A stretch of 49,285 nt of DNA from Paracoccaceae bacterium (lineage in GTDB: Bacteria; Pseudomonadota; Alphaproteobacteria; Rhodobacterales; Rhodobacteraceae). The stretch lies in NCBI GenBank assembly GCA_016124615.1, contig WGNF01000022.1, positions 1 through 49,285 of the forward strand. The letters run 5' to 3'. Of the stretch, positions 14,931 through 23,919 are shown in pieces. Below the pieces are notes generated by a model. It did not search any database and was not told the DNA's origin. It saw nothing but the letters and a program-made list of their open reading frames with translations. Position numbers and translations under genes: made by a program. How positions within the stretch are numbered: the stretch's first letter is position 1; every line of letters begins with the position of its first letter.

Positions 14931-15725
14931 ATGAGTGTGGTTGACGACGTCCTCCTCGGCGTGATCGAGGGGATCACCGAGTTCCTGCCGATCTCCAGCA
15001 CCGGGCACCTGATCATTGCCGAACACTGGCTTGGCCAGCGGTCGGACACCTACAACGTGGTGATTCAGGCCGGGGCGATCCTTGCGGTGACGCTGATCTA
15101 CTGGCGGCGCATCGTCGAGCTGCTGACGCAGTGGGACAAGCCCGACAACCGCGCCTATCTGGGCAATCTGGTGGTCGCCTTTCTGGTGACGGCCGTGCTG
15201 GGGCTGGTGGTCAAGAAGCTGGGCTTTCAACTGCCGACCGCGATCAACCCGATCGCCTGGGCGCTGATCATCGGCGGGGTCTGGATGATCGGGGCCGAGG
15301 CGGTGGCGGGCCGGATGCCTGAAAGCGCCAAGGTCACGCTGCGGGTGGCGATCGCGGTCGGCGTGGCGCAGGTCGTCGCCGGGGTGTTTCCGGGCACTTC
15401 GCGGTCGGCGACGACGATTTTCACCGCGATGCTGCTGGGCACCACAAACCGGGCCGCGGCGACCGAGTTCGTGTTTCTGGTCGGCATTCCAACGATGTAT
15501 GCGGCCAGCGCCTATGAGCTTTACGACCAGATCAAGCACGGCGGCGTGGCGGCGGACTGGGGCCCATTGGGGGTGGCCTTCGTGGTATCGACGGTGACGG
15601 CGTTCATCGCGGTCAAGTGGCTGTTGGGCTACATCCAGGGCCACCGGTTCACTGTGTTCGCGATCTACCGGATCCTGTTCGGCGGCGCGCTGCTCGGCCT
15701 GTCGGCGATGGGGGTGCTGGGCTGA
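14931..15725 (+). CDS. uppP: Undecaprenyl-diphosphatase UppP (BacA)
   Basis: A 264-residue membrane enzyme that dephosphorylates undecaprenyl diphosphate, recycling the lipid carrier for peptidoglycan and surface polysaccharide. The two catalytic motifs are present: EGITEFLPISSTGHL at about 13-27 and PGTSRSATT at about residue 154. Seven to eight hydrophobic helices and normal length. The SD AGGAG lies 6 bases before the ATG. Downstream is a 222-base gap with regulatory sites for gltD. Confidence 0.95.
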   Translation: MSVVDDVLLGVIEGITEFLPISSTGHLIIAEHWLGQRSDTYNVVIQAGAILAVTLIYWRRIVELLTQWDKPDNRAYLGNLVVAFLVTAVLGLVVKKLGFQLPTAINPIAWALIIGGVWMIGAEAVAGRMPESAKVTLRVAIAVGVAQVVAGVFPGTSRSATTIFTAMLLGTTNRAAATEFVFLVGIPTMYAASAYELYDQIKHGGVAADWGPLGVAFVVSTVTAFIAVKWLLGYIQGHRFTVFAIYRILFGGALLGLSAMGVLG

Positions 15726-15791
15726 GCCGGGGGCCGAATCAACGCCCGTTTGCGGGCGATCGGGGGGTGTTTCCGCCGGTGGAACGTAGAA

Positions 15792-15884
15792 AGGTCAACA
15801 TAAGTTACCTATAATCTGCGGCGAGAGGCCAAAATTCACGTCGGCGGCGCAAAATTTTCCGATTTAGGTAACTCATGCTGACTT
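15792..15884. promoter_or_regulatory. gltD control region: two facing 19-bp dyads and a TATAAT box
   Basis: Site 1, AGGTCAACATAAGTTACCT, occupies 15792-15810, and its last T starts a perfect TATAAT (15810-15815). Site 2 is on the opposite strand at 15866-15884 (AAGTCAGCATGAGTTACCT read on minus); it also runs directly into a -10-like TAAATC (15865-15860, minus). The elements are 15 of 19 identical. The -35 in front of TATAAT (TAGAAA, 15787-15792) is weak, as expected for a regulated promoter. The regulator is unknown. Confidence 0.55.
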
Positions 15885-15947
15885 TTATTTCCTCCCGACC
15901 GGATTTATCAAGGCGCACCCACCGTTAAGCCCGAGGGAGGCGCCATC

Positions 15948-17381
15948 ATGGCCAAGGAACGCATGCTCCAGTTCGTCAGCGTGACGAAAGAGATGCCGGA
16001 AAAGCGCCCGCCCAATCTGCGCGCCAAAGATTTCCACGAGATTTACCGCGACTTCGCCGCCGCCAAGGCCGAAGAGCAGGCCGGGCGCTGCAGCCAGTGC
16101 GGCGTGCCGTTCTGCCAGTCGCACTGCCCGCTGCACAACAATATCCCCGACTGGCTGCGCCTTACCGCGCAAGGCCGGTTGCAGGAAGCCTACGAACTGA
16201 GCCAGGCCACCAACACCTTCCCCGAGATCTGCGGCCGCATTTGCCCGCAAGACCGGCTGTGCGAGGGCAACTGCGTCATCGAGCAGTCGGGCCACGGCAC
16301 CGTCACCATCGGCGCGGTGGAAAAGTACCTGACCGATCTGGCCTGGCAGGAGGGCTGGGTGCAGCCGATCCGCCCGATGGAAGACCGCGCCGAAAGCGTG
16401 GGCATCATCGGCGCCGGGCCCGGCGGGCTGGCGGCGGCCGATGTGCTGCGGCGACAGGGCGTGCAGGTGACCGTCTATGACCGCAACGACCGCGCGGGCG
16501 GGCTGCTGACCTATGGCATTCCAGGCTTCAAGCTGGAAAAGCCGGTGGTGATGCAGCGCATCGACCAGCTGGAGGCGGCGGGGGTGCAGTTCGTGCTGAA
16601 CTGCAACGTGGGCGTCGATCTGTCCTTTGACGCGATCCGGGGCCAGCACGACGCGGTTCTGATCGCCACCGGCGTCTACAAGGCGCGCGATCTGAAGGCG
16701 CCGGGCGTCGGCGCGCAGGGCATCGCCAAGGCGCTGGATTTCCTGACCGCCTCGAACCGGCTGGGCTTTGGTGACGATGTGCCGGCCTTCGACAGCGGCG
16801 AACTGGATGCCGCGGGCAAGCGCGTGGTGGTGATCGGTGGCGGCGACACCGCGATGGATTGTGTGCGTACCGCGATCCGCCAGGGTGCTGTCAGCGTGAA
16901 ATGCCTTTACCGCCGCGACCGGGCCAACATGCCCGGCAGCCAGCGCGAAGTGCAGAACGCCGAGGAAGAGGGCGTGGAATTCGTCTGGCTGTCGGCGCCG
17001 AAGGGTTTCACCGGCAACCCGGTCGATGGTGTGATGGTGCAGCGGATGCGGCTGGGCGAGCCCGACTCGGGCGGCCGCCAGATGCCGGAACTGATCGAGG
17101 GCGCCGACTATGTGGAACCCGCCGAACTGGTCATCATGGCGCTGGGGTTCGAGCCGGAAGACCTTGTGACAGACTGGGCCGCGCCCGATCTGTCGGTGAC
17201 GCGCTGGGGCACGGTGAAGGCCGATTTCCGCAGCCATGCGACCAGCGTGCCGGGCGTCTATGCGGCGGGCGACATCGTGCGCGGGGCAAGCCTTGTGGTC
17301 TGGGCGATCCGCGACGGGCGCGAGGCCGCCGAGGCGATCCTGGACTATCTGGCGCAACCGGCCGCCGTGGCGGCAGAGTGA
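15948..17381 (+). CDS. gltD: Glutamate synthase (NADPH) small subunit GltD
   Basis: A 477-residue FAD/NADPH and [4Fe-4S] subunit that passes electrons from NADPH to GltB. Two N-terminal cysteine clusters are intact (Cys48, 51, 56, 60 and Cys95, 99, 105, 109). The FAD-binding GAGPGG is at 155-160, the NADPH-binding GGGDTAMD near residue 296, and the C-terminal VYAAGDIVRGASLVVWAIRDGREAA closes the FAD fold. The start ATG follows GAGGGAGGC. It is expressed from the control region at 15792-15884. The partner gltB lies 1.3 kb downstream on the same strand after two unrelated small genes. Confidence 0.96.
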   Translation: MAKERMLQFVSVTKEMPEKRPPNLRAKDFHEIYRDFAAAKAEEQAGRCSQCGVPFCQSHCPLHNNIPDWLRLTAQGRLQEAYELSQATNTFPEICGRICPQDRLCEGNCVIEQSGHGTVTIGAVEKYLTDLAWQEGWVQPIRPMEDRAESVGIIGAGPGGLAAADVLRRQGVQVTVYDRNDRAGGLLTYGIPGFKLEKPVVMQRIDQLEAAGVQFVLNCNVGVDLSFDAIRGQHDAVLIATGVYKARDLKAPGVGAQGIAKALDFLTASNRLGFGDDVPAFDSGELDAAGKRVVVIGGGDTAMDCVRTAIRQGAVSVKCLYRRDRANMPGSQREVQNAEEEGVEFVWLSAPKGFTGNPVDGVMVQRMRLGEPDSGGRQMPELIEGADYVEPAELVIMALGFEPEDLVTDWAAPDLSVTRWGTVKADFRSHATSVPGVYAAGDIVRGASLVVWAIRDGREAAEAILDYLAQPAAVAAE

Positions 17382-17417
17382 AGGGTTACGGGGGGCGTTC
17401 GGCAGATACCGTTATCG

Positions 17418-17447
17418 CACCGATTTGACACCGATTTTGCACCGACG
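17418..17447 (+). promoter_or_regulatory. Three 11-bp direct repeats overlapping a TTGACA box
   Basis: CACCGATTTGA, CACCGATTTTG and CACCGACG begin at 17418, 17429 and 17440, exactly 11 bases apart. TTGACA (17425-17430) lies between units 1 and 2. A clear -10 is not visible (TCTGTA at 17448-17453 is the candidate at 17-base spacing). The arrangement suggests an activator or repressor binding one face of the helix ahead of the 17518 gene. Confidence 0.4.
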
Positions 17448-17517
17448 TCTGTAGGCTGGATGGCGGCGCACCCCGAGGTGAGAGACAGGGATGCTGACCT
17501 TTCAGGAGGGCAAGCGA

Positions 17518-18261
17518 ATGACGAAACAGAATACGATCTTGCAGCGGCTGGGGCTTCTGGCGGGGTTTGCGGTTGTCGCCTGCGGTCCGGCGCTGCCCGC
17601 GCTGGCCGGCACCGCATTTACGCCGCCGAAGGGCTGCACCGGCTTTCTGACGGTGCAGATGCATGGCTGCATCGTGTCGAACCACTACAAATGCGACGGC
17701 GACCCGAAGGGCGACCAGTGGCGGGTGGATTTCAATCAGGATGGCCCGTTCTTCGTCAGCCGGGTCGACTATGAAACCGAATGGGTCGAGACCTTCGACC
17801 TTGCCGCCGGAACGCATGAAAAGCTGGTGACCCCGGCGCCTGCGCCCGCCTCGTTTTCCGACCTGCTGGCGACCGGCAAGGATACCTACGACTTTTCCAC
17901 CGTCACCGACGAGGGCAAGATCGAGCATGTCACCGGCACCGATACGCTGACCGGCGCCACCCGCGTCGTTTCCGGCGTGACGCTGGAACAGACCGCGTTC
18001 GACACGACCGCGAAGGCCGCCGATGGCACCCTGATCTGGCAGTCGACCGGGCATGAGTGGATCAACCGCGACTGGCGGATGTTCCTTGCCGGGGCAGGCA
18101 CCTGGGATGACGGCAGCGGCCCGACCGTGTTCGACAACACGCCGGTGGCGCTGCTTCAGGCCGGGCAGAAGGGCTTCATGTCGTCCTCGCCCGAGTTCGA
18201 TTGCGACACCGTGGAATCGCAACTGGTGATGCCCGGCCGGAACGGGCCGGTGATCCGATGA
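17518..18261 (+). CDS. Conserved periplasmic protein of unknown function between gltD and gltB
   Basis: A 247-residue protein with a signal peptide (MTKQNTILQRLGLLAGFAVVACGPALPALAG, cleavage after ALA). The mature part starts with a cysteine-containing GCTGFLTVQMHGCIVSNHYKCDGD region (three cysteines). It is otherwise rich in short beta-strand-like stretches and has a late cysteine (EFDCDTV). I do not recognise a family with a known role. The start ATG at 17518 has AGGAGG at the correct distance. The stop overlaps the following GFA gene (ATGA). Its place inside the glt region suggests cotranscription, but a periplasmic protein cannot be part of the cytoplasmic glutamate synthase complex. Confidence 0.75.
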   Translation: MTKQNTILQRLGLLAGFAVVACGPALPALAGTAFTPPKGCTGFLTVQMHGCIVSNHYKCDGDPKGDQWRVDFNQDGPFFVSRVDYETEWVETFDLAAGTHEKLVTPAPAPASFSDLLATGKDTYDFSTVTDEGKIEHVTGTDTLTGATRVVSGVTLEQTAFDTTAKAADGTLIWQSTGHEWINRDWRMFLAGAGTWDDGSGPTVFDNTPVALLQAGQKGFMSSSPEFDCDTVESQLVMPGRNGPVIR

Positions 18262-18698
18262 GCGAACGCGGCGGCCAGTGCATGTGCGGCGCGGTGCGGT
18301 TTGCCGCGCGCGAGGTGCCCGATACGTTCGGGGCCTGCCACTGCGAGATGTGCCGCCGCTGGACCGGTTCGGCCCTGCTGGGCGTGACCATCCCGGCCGA
18401 CAAGGTGACCTGGGACGGGCGCGAGGCGATCGCAACGATCCAGAGCAGCGCCTGGGCCGAACGGGCGTGGTGCAACAAATGCGGCACCGGCCTGTGGTTC
18501 CGGGTGACGGCGAAAAGCGACTATTCGGACACGATTGAGATTCCGCTGGGCTTGTTCGACGACCCCAACGGTCTGCACCTGACCAGCGAGATCTACATCG
18601 ACCACAAGCCCGACAGCTTTGCCTATGCAGGCGACGGGCGGAAACTGATGACCCGACAGGAGTGCGTCGCGAAGTTCAGCCTTCTCGACAGCGAGTGA
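18258..18698 (+). CDS. GFA-family (glutathione-dependent formaldehyde-activating-like) zinc protein
   Basis: A 146-residue cytoplasmic protein with the GFA zinc motifs: GGQCMCGAVRF (C-x-C near residue 8), CHCEMCRRWTGSALL and CNKCGTGLWF. The family is named after a formaldehyde-activating enzyme, but most members have no proven reaction. The ATG overlaps the previous stop by 4 bases and gltB starts 13 bases after its stop, so it appears to be part of the gltD-gltB transcription unit. Confidence 0.85.
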   Translation: MSERGGQCMCGAVRFAAREVPDTFGACHCEMCRRWTGSALLGVTIPADKVTWDGREAIATIQSSAWAERAWCNKCGTGLWFRVTAKSDYSDTIEIPLGLFDDPNGLHLTSEIYIDHKPDSFAYAGDGRKLMTRQECVAKFSLLDSE

Positions 18699-18711
18699 CA
18701 AGGAGACCGAC

Positions 18712-21700
18712 ATGGCCGTTTACGATGAATCCTGGGTTGCCGCCGAAGACGCCAAGCGCGCGTGGATGAATGAGCATTCGCTTTGGCGCGAAGAGGATGA
18801 ACATGCCTCTTGCGGCGTCGGGCTGGTGGTCGCGATTTCGGGCAAGCCGTCGCGCAAGGTGGTGCAGAACGGCATCGACGCGCTGAAGGCGGTCTGGCAC
18901 CGCGGCGCGGTGGATGCGGACGGCAAGACCGGCGACGGCGCGGGCATCCATGTGCAGATCCCGGTGCCGTTCTTCTACGACCAGATCCGCCGCACCGGGC
19001 ATGAACCCGAGATGGGCAAGCTGATCGCCGTGGGTCAGGTGTTCCTGCCGCGCACCGATTTCGGCGCGCAGGAACGCTGCCGCACGATCGTGGAAACCGA
19101 AGTGCTGCGGATGGGGCACTACATCTATGGCTGGCGCCATGTGCCGGTGAACACCGACGTGCTGGGCGACAAGGCCAACGCGACCCGGCCGGAAATCGAG
19201 CAGATCCTGATCCGCAACGACAAGGGCGTGGACGAAGACACGTTCGAGCGCGAACTCTACATCATCCGCCGCCGGATCGAGAAGGCCGCCATCGCGGCGC
19301 AGATCGCCGGGCTTTACCTCTGCTCGCTCAGCTGCCGCAGCATCATCTACAAGGGCATGATGCTGGCCGAACAGGTCGCCGTCTTCTACCCCGACCTGAT
19401 GGACGAGCGTTTTGAATCGGCCTTCGCGATCTACCACCAGCGCTACAGCACCAACACCTTCCCGCAATGGTGGCTGGCGCAGCCGTTCCGCATGCTGGCC
19501 CATAACGGCGAGATCAACACGCTGAAGGGCAACGTCAACTGGATGCGCAGCCATGAAATTCGCATGGCGTCGAGCACCTTTGGCGACATGGCCGAGGACA
19601 TCAAGCCGATCGTGCCGGCCGGAACCTCCGACTCGGGCGCGCTGGACGCGGTGTTCGAGGTGATGGTGCGGGCGGGCCGGTCGGCGCCGATGGCAAAGAC
19701 CATGCTGGTGCCGGAAGCCTGGTCGAAGACCACGACCGACATGCCCAAGGCCTGGGCCGATATGTACGCCTATTGCAACGCCGTGATGGAACCCTGGGAC
19801 GGGCCCGCCGCGCTGGCGATGACCGATGGCCGCTGGGTCTGCGCCGGGCTGGACCGCAACGGGTTGCGCCCGATGCGCTATGTCGTGACCGGTGACGGGA
19901 TGCTGGTTGCCGGGTCCGAAGCGGGCATGGTGCCGATCGACGAGGGCACCGTACGCGAAAAGGGTGCGCTGGGGCCAGGGCAGATGATCGCCGTCGATAT
20001 GCGCGACGGCAAGCTTTACCACGACAAGGCGATGAAAGACCGCCTTGCCGCGGCGCAGCCCTATGCGGAATGGATCGAGAAGGTCGTCGAGCTGAACTCG
20101 ATCCTGCGCGACGTGCCCGAGGCGCCGATGTTCGAGGGCGCCGACCTGCGCCGCCGCCAGATCGCCGCGGGCTATTCGCTGGAAGACCTTGAACAGGTGC
20201 TGGCGCCGATGGCCGAGGATGGCAAAGAGATGATCGCCTCGATGGGCGATGATACGCCTGCCGCGGTGCTGTCGAACCTCTATCGCCCGCTGTCCCACTT
20301 CTTCCGGCAGAACTTCAGCCAGGTGACGAACCCGCCCATCGACTCGCTGCGTGAAAGCCGGGTGATGAGCCTGAAGACGCGGTTCGGCAACCTGAAGAAC
20401 GTGCTGGACGAGGACAGTTCGCAAACCGAGATTCTGGTGCTGGAAAGCCCGTTTGTCGCCAACGCGGAATTCGCGGTGATGGTTCAGCATTTCGGCGGCA
20501 GCGTCGCCGTCATCGACTGCACCTTCCCCGCCGGGGCGGAGCCGGACGCGCTGCGGCTGGGGATGGAGCGCATCCGTGCCGAGGCCGAGGATGCCGTGCG
20601 TTCGGGCGCCGGCCATCTGGTGCTGACGGATGAACATCAGGGGCCGTCGAAGGTGCCGATGCCGATGATCCTGGCCACCTCGGCCGTGCATTCGTGGCTG
20701 ACCCGCAAGGGGCTGCGCACCTTCTGTTCGGTGAACGTCCGTTCGGCGGAATGCATCGACCCGCACTACTTCGCGGTGCTGATCGGCTGTGGCGCAACCA
20801 CGGTGAACGCCTATCTGGCCGAAGACAGCATCGCCGACCGCATCCGCCGTGGTCTGGTCGAGGGCAGCCTGGAGGATGCGATGCGCCGCTACCGCGCGGC
20901 GATCGACGCCGGGCTGTTGAAGATCATGTCGAAGATGGGCATCTCGGTGATCTCGTCCTATCGCGGCGGACTGAACTTCGAGGCCGTCGGCCTCAGCCGG
21001 GCGATGGTGGCGGAATATTTCCCCGGCATGCACAGCCGGATTTCCGGCATCGGCGTCAGCGGCATCCAGCACAAGCTGGAGGGGATTCACGCCAAGGGCT
21101 GGAAGGGCAATACCGACGTGCTGCCGATCGGCGGTTTCTACAAGGCGCGTCGCGCGGGCGAAAAGCATGCCTGGGAAGCGCAGACCATGCACATGCTGCA
21201 GGCCGCCTGCGACAAGGCGAGCTATGACCTGTGGCAGCAATATTCGGCCGCGATGCGGGCGAACCCGCCGATTCACCTGCGCGATCTGCTGGACATCAAG
21301 CCGCTGTCGAAGGCGGTGCCGATCGAAGAGGTGGAAAGCATCACCTCGATCCGCAAGCGGTTCGTGACGCCGGGGATGAGCCTTGGCGCGCTGGGGCCAG
21401 AGGCGCACAAGACGCTGAACATCGCGATGAACCGGATCGGCGCCAAGTCCGACTCGGGCGAGGGCGGCGAGGATCCGGCGCATTTCGTGCCGGAACCGAA
21501 CGGCGACAACCCGTCCGCCAAGATCAAGCAGGTCGCCTCTGGCCGGTTCGGCGTGACGGCGGAATATCTGAACGCCTGCGAAGAGCTGGAAATCAAGGTC
21601 GCGCAGGGTGCCAAGCCCGGCGAGGGCGGGCAGTTGCCCGGCCTGAAGGTGACCAAGCTGATCGCGCGGCTGCGGCATTCCACGCCGGGCGTCACGCTGA

Positions 21701-23250
21701 TCAGCCCGCCGCCGCACCACGACATCTATTCGATCGAAGACCTCGCGCAGCTGATCTATGACCTCAAGCAGATCAACCCGCGCGCCAAGGTGACGGTGAA
21801 GCTGGTTTCCATGTCGGGCGTCGGCACCATCGCGGCGGGCGTGGCCAAGGCCAAGGCCGACTGTATCCTGATCTCGGGCCACAACGGCGGCACCGGGGCC
21901 AGCCCCGGCACCTCGATCAAATATGCCGGGCTGCCGTGGGAAATGGGCCTGACCGAGGCGCATCAGGTGCTGGCGATGAACAACCTGCGCGAACGCATCA
22001 CGCTGCGCACCGATGGCGGGCTCAGGACCGGGCGCGACATCATCATCGCGGCGATGATGGGGGCCGAGGAATACGGCATCGGCACCGCCGCGCTGATCGC
22101 GATGGGCTGCATCATGGTGCGCCAGTGCCAGAGCAATACCTGCCCGGTTGGCGTCTGCACCCAGAACGAAGACCTGCGCAAGAAGTTCACCGGCACGGCC
22201 GACAAGGTGGTGAACCTGATCACCTTCTACGCGCAAGAGGTGCGCGAGATTCTCGCCTCCATCGGCGCGCGCTCGATGGACGAGATCATCGGCCGGGCCG
22301 ACCTGCTGACGCAGGTCAGCCGTGGGGCGGCGCATCTGGATGACCTCGACCTCAACCCGCTCTTGATCACGGTGGATGGCGCATCGAAAATCCGGTTCGA
22401 CCGCAACAAGCCGCGCAACGCGGTGCCGGATACACTCGACGCCGAGATCGTCAAGGACGGTGCCCGGTTCTTTGAAGACGGCGAAAAGATGCAGCTGTCC
22501 TATGCTGTGCGGAACACCCACCGCACCATCGGCACCCGCGCCTCTTCGCATATCGTCAAGCGGTTCGGGATGAACAACAACCTGCAACCCGATCATCTGA
22601 CGGTGAAGCTGGCGGGGTCGTGCGGGCAGTCGCTGGGCGCCTTCGCCACCCGCGGCCTGAAGCTGGAGGTGCAGGGCGACGCCAACGACTATGTCGGCAA
22701 GGGCCTGTCGGGCGGACTGATCGTGGTGCGCCCGCCGATGTCGTCGCCGCTGGAGGCGAGCAAGAACACGATCATCGGCAACACCGTCCTTTATGGCGCG
22801 ACAGAGGGGTATCTGTTCGCGGCGGGCCGGGCGGGCGAACGCTTTGCGGTGCGCAACTCGGGTGCCGTTGTGGTGATCGAGGGCTGCGGCTCCAACGGGT
22901 GCGAGTACATGACCGGCGGGATTGCGGTGATCCTTGGCAGCATCGGCGCCAACTTCGGCGCCGGGATGACCGGGGGCATGGCCTACCTTTACGACCCCGA
23001 AGGCGTTGCCGAGGACTTCATCAACGGCGAGTCGCTGGTCACCTGCGCCGTCAGCCACCCGCATTGGGAGGCGGAACTGAAGGGCCTGATCGCCCGCCAC
23101 GCCAAGGAAACCGGCAGCCGCAAGGCCACCGCGATCCTTGCCGACTGGGCGACGGAGCGGGCGAATTTCCTGCAGATCTGCCCGAAAGAGATGCTGATCC
23201 ACCTGCCCGCCCCGCTGAGCGACGCGGCCGAGGCGGTCCCGGCGGAATAG
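18712..23250 (+). CDS. gltB: Glutamate synthase (NADPH) large subunit GltB
   Basis: A 1512-residue enzyme that makes glutamate from glutamine and 2-oxoglutarate. A 33-residue propeptide is followed by the catalytic Cys34 (ASCGVGLV) of the class II glutamine amidotransferase domain (to about 430). A central domain follows, then the FMN synthase domain (about 850-1220), with FMN-site motifs VSMSGVGTIAAGVAKAKAD and SGHNGGTGASPGTSIKYAG. The [3Fe-4S] cysteines CIMVRQCQSNTCPVGVC lie near 1133-1150, and the GxGxG beta-helix is at the C-terminus. Full length, no frame break. It ends at a strong terminator (23273-23300). Working partner: GltD. Confidence 0.97.
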   Translation: MAVYDESWVAAEDAKRAWMNEHSLWREEDEHASCGVGLVVAISGKPSRKVVQNGIDALKAVWHRGAVDADGKTGDGAGIHVQIPVPFFYDQIRRTGHEPEMGKLIAVGQVFLPRTDFGAQERCRTIVETEVLRMGHYIYGWRHVPVNTDVLGDKANATRPEIEQILIRNDKGVDEDTFERELYIIRRRIEKAAIAAQIAGLYLCSLSCRSIIYKGMMLAEQVAVFYPDLMDERFESAFAIYHQRYSTNTFPQWWLAQPFRMLAHNGEINTLKGNVNWMRSHEIRMASSTFGDMAEDIKPIVPAGTSDSGALDAVFEVMVRAGRSAPMAKTMLVPEAWSKTTTDMPKAWADMYAYCNAVMEPWDGPAALAMTDGRWVCAGLDRNGLRPMRYVVTGDGMLVAGSEAGMVPIDEGTVREKGALGPGQMIAVDMRDGKLYHDKAMKDRLAAAQPYAEWIEKVVELNSILRDVPEAPMFEGADLRRRQIAAGYSLEDLEQVLAPMAEDGKEMIASMGDDTPAAVLSNLYRPLSHFFRQNFSQVTNPPIDSLRESRVMSLKTRFGNLKNVLDEDSSQTEILVLESPFVANAEFAVMVQHFGGSVAVIDCTFPAGAEPDALRLGMERIRAEAEDAVRSGAGHLVLTDEHQGPSKVPMPMILATSAVHSWLTRKGLRTFCSVNVRSAECIDPHYFAVLIGCGATTVNAYLAEDSIADRIRRGLVEGSLEDAMRRYRAAIDAGLLKIMSKMGISVISSYRGGLNFEAVGLSRAMVAEYFPGMHSRISGIGVSGIQHKLEGIHAKGWKGNTDVLPIGGFYKARRAGEKHAWEAQTMHMLQAACDKASYDLWQQYSAAMRANPPIHLRDLLDIKPLSKAVPIEEVESITSIRKRFVTPGMSLGALGPEAHKTLNIAMNRIGAKSDSGEGGEDPAHFVPEPNGDNPSAKIKQVASGRFGVTAEYLNACEELEIKVAQGAKPGEGGQLPGLKVTKLIARLRHSTPGVTLISPPPHHDIYSIEDLAQLIYDLKQINPRAKVTVKLVSMSGVGTIAAGVAKAKADCILISGHNGGTGASPGTSIKYAGLPWEMGLTEAHQVLAMNNLRERITLRTDGGLRTGRDIIIAAMMGAEEYGIGTAALIAMGCIMVRQCQSNTCPVGVCTQNEDLRKKFTGTADKVVNLITFYAQEVREILASIGARSMDEIIGRADLLTQVSRGAAHLDDLDLNPLLITVDGASKIRFDRNKPRNAVPDTLDAEIVKDGARFFEDGEKMQLSYAVRNTHRTIGTRASSHIVKRFGMNNNLQPDHLTVKLAGSCGQSLGAFATRGLKLEVQGDANDYVGKGLSGGLIVVRPPMSSPLEASKNTIIGNTVLYGATEGYLFAAGRAGERFAVRNSGAVVVIEGCGSNGCEYMTGGIAVILGSIGANFGAGMTGGMAYLYDPEGVAEDFINGESLVTCAVSHPHWEAELKGLIARHAKETGSRKATAILADWATERANFLQICPKEMLIHLPAPLSDAAEAVPAE

Positions 23251-23272
23251 ATCGCCGCTCTGGGGAAAATGA

Positions 23273-23300
23273 GGGCGCCGCGGCATATGGTGCGGCGCCC
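23273..23300 (+). terminator. Intrinsic terminator after gltB
   Basis: A 9-bp GC stem, GGGCGCCGC (23273-23281) with GCGGCGCCC (23292-23300), a 10-base loop, then TTTCCTTTCT. It ends the glt transcript and lies just before the convergent DUF4342 gene. Confidence 0.88.
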
Positions 23301-23317
23301 TTTCCTTTCTGGTGGGC

Positions 23318-23647
23318 TCAGGCGTCGCCGCCCGGTTTCGCAGACTCGTCGGGGGCAGGTTTCGGCGGCTCGGTGGTCTCGCGCTCGACCTCGATCTTCA
23401 CGTCGGCGACCAGCGCCGCGATGACGCCAAGGATGGCAAGCCACGGCGCCGCAAGCGCCACCGCCCCGCCCGCCAGCACGCCGATGGTCATCGGCACCTC
23501 GATGGTGACGTCGCTATCCTTCGCGTGAATGCGCAGCTGGCGGACGTTGCCCTCGCGCAGCAGGTGCTTCACCCGCTCGACGAGCTGGGCCCCGGTCACC
23601 TCTATCACTTCGACAAAGGTCTTATCCTTCTTGTCGGGGTCGGGCAT
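23318..23647 (-). CDS. DUF4342 domain protein
   Basis: A 109-residue protein with the DUF4342 core: VEVIEVTGAQLVERVKHLLREGNVRQLRIHAKDSDVTIEVPMTIGVLAGGA. A single hydrophobic segment (GVLAGGAVALAAPWLAILGVIAALVA) and a charged proline-rich tail follow. Function unknown; a membrane-anchored small protein is likely. I start at the ATG at 23647, which is preceded by GGAGGT (about 23652-23657) at the usual distance; the in-frame GTG at 23653 lies inside that SD. It is divergent from the Hint-domain gene across 272 bases (23648-23919), in which I see no clear promoter or repeat. Confidence 0.85.
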   Translation of the reverse strand: MPDPDKKDKTFVEVIEVTGAQLVERVKHLLREGNVRQLRIHAKDSDVTIEVPMTIGVLAGGAVALAAPWLAILGVIAALVADVKIEVERETTEPPKPAPDESAKPGGDA

Positions 23648-23919
23648 CTGCACCTCCTGCGCTGGCGGAATCGGGAATGACCGCAGGATGCGGCAAGGGC
23701 GCCGGGCGGGGAATGATCTGCGTCAACCGCGCCGCGATGACACTGGCGCGGCGCCGGTGAAACCGGTGTCGGTTTCCGAACGGGAAAGGGTTTCGCACCC
23801 TGCGCCGGGGGTTTTTGCAGAGAATTTGACGGAATTCCACATCGATTCAGGACTTTGCCATCTTTTGGCCCGATTTGTTCGGCAGTCCCGGATGGGGATT
23901 GTTTCGAATTCATGGACAA

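Noticed and set aside
15726..15791. Possible terminator after uppP (CGCCCGTTTGCGGGCG at about 15743-15758)
   Set aside because: A short 6-bp CGCCCG/CGGGCG stem without a T-run; it could be a weak terminator but the evidence is too thin to list as a feature.
18676..23286. A very long open frame on the minus strand opposite gltB
   Set aside because: It is antisense to a full-length GltB with intact catalytic motifs, is rich in His/Arg/Gln as expected for a high-GC shadow frame, and has no recognisable domain.
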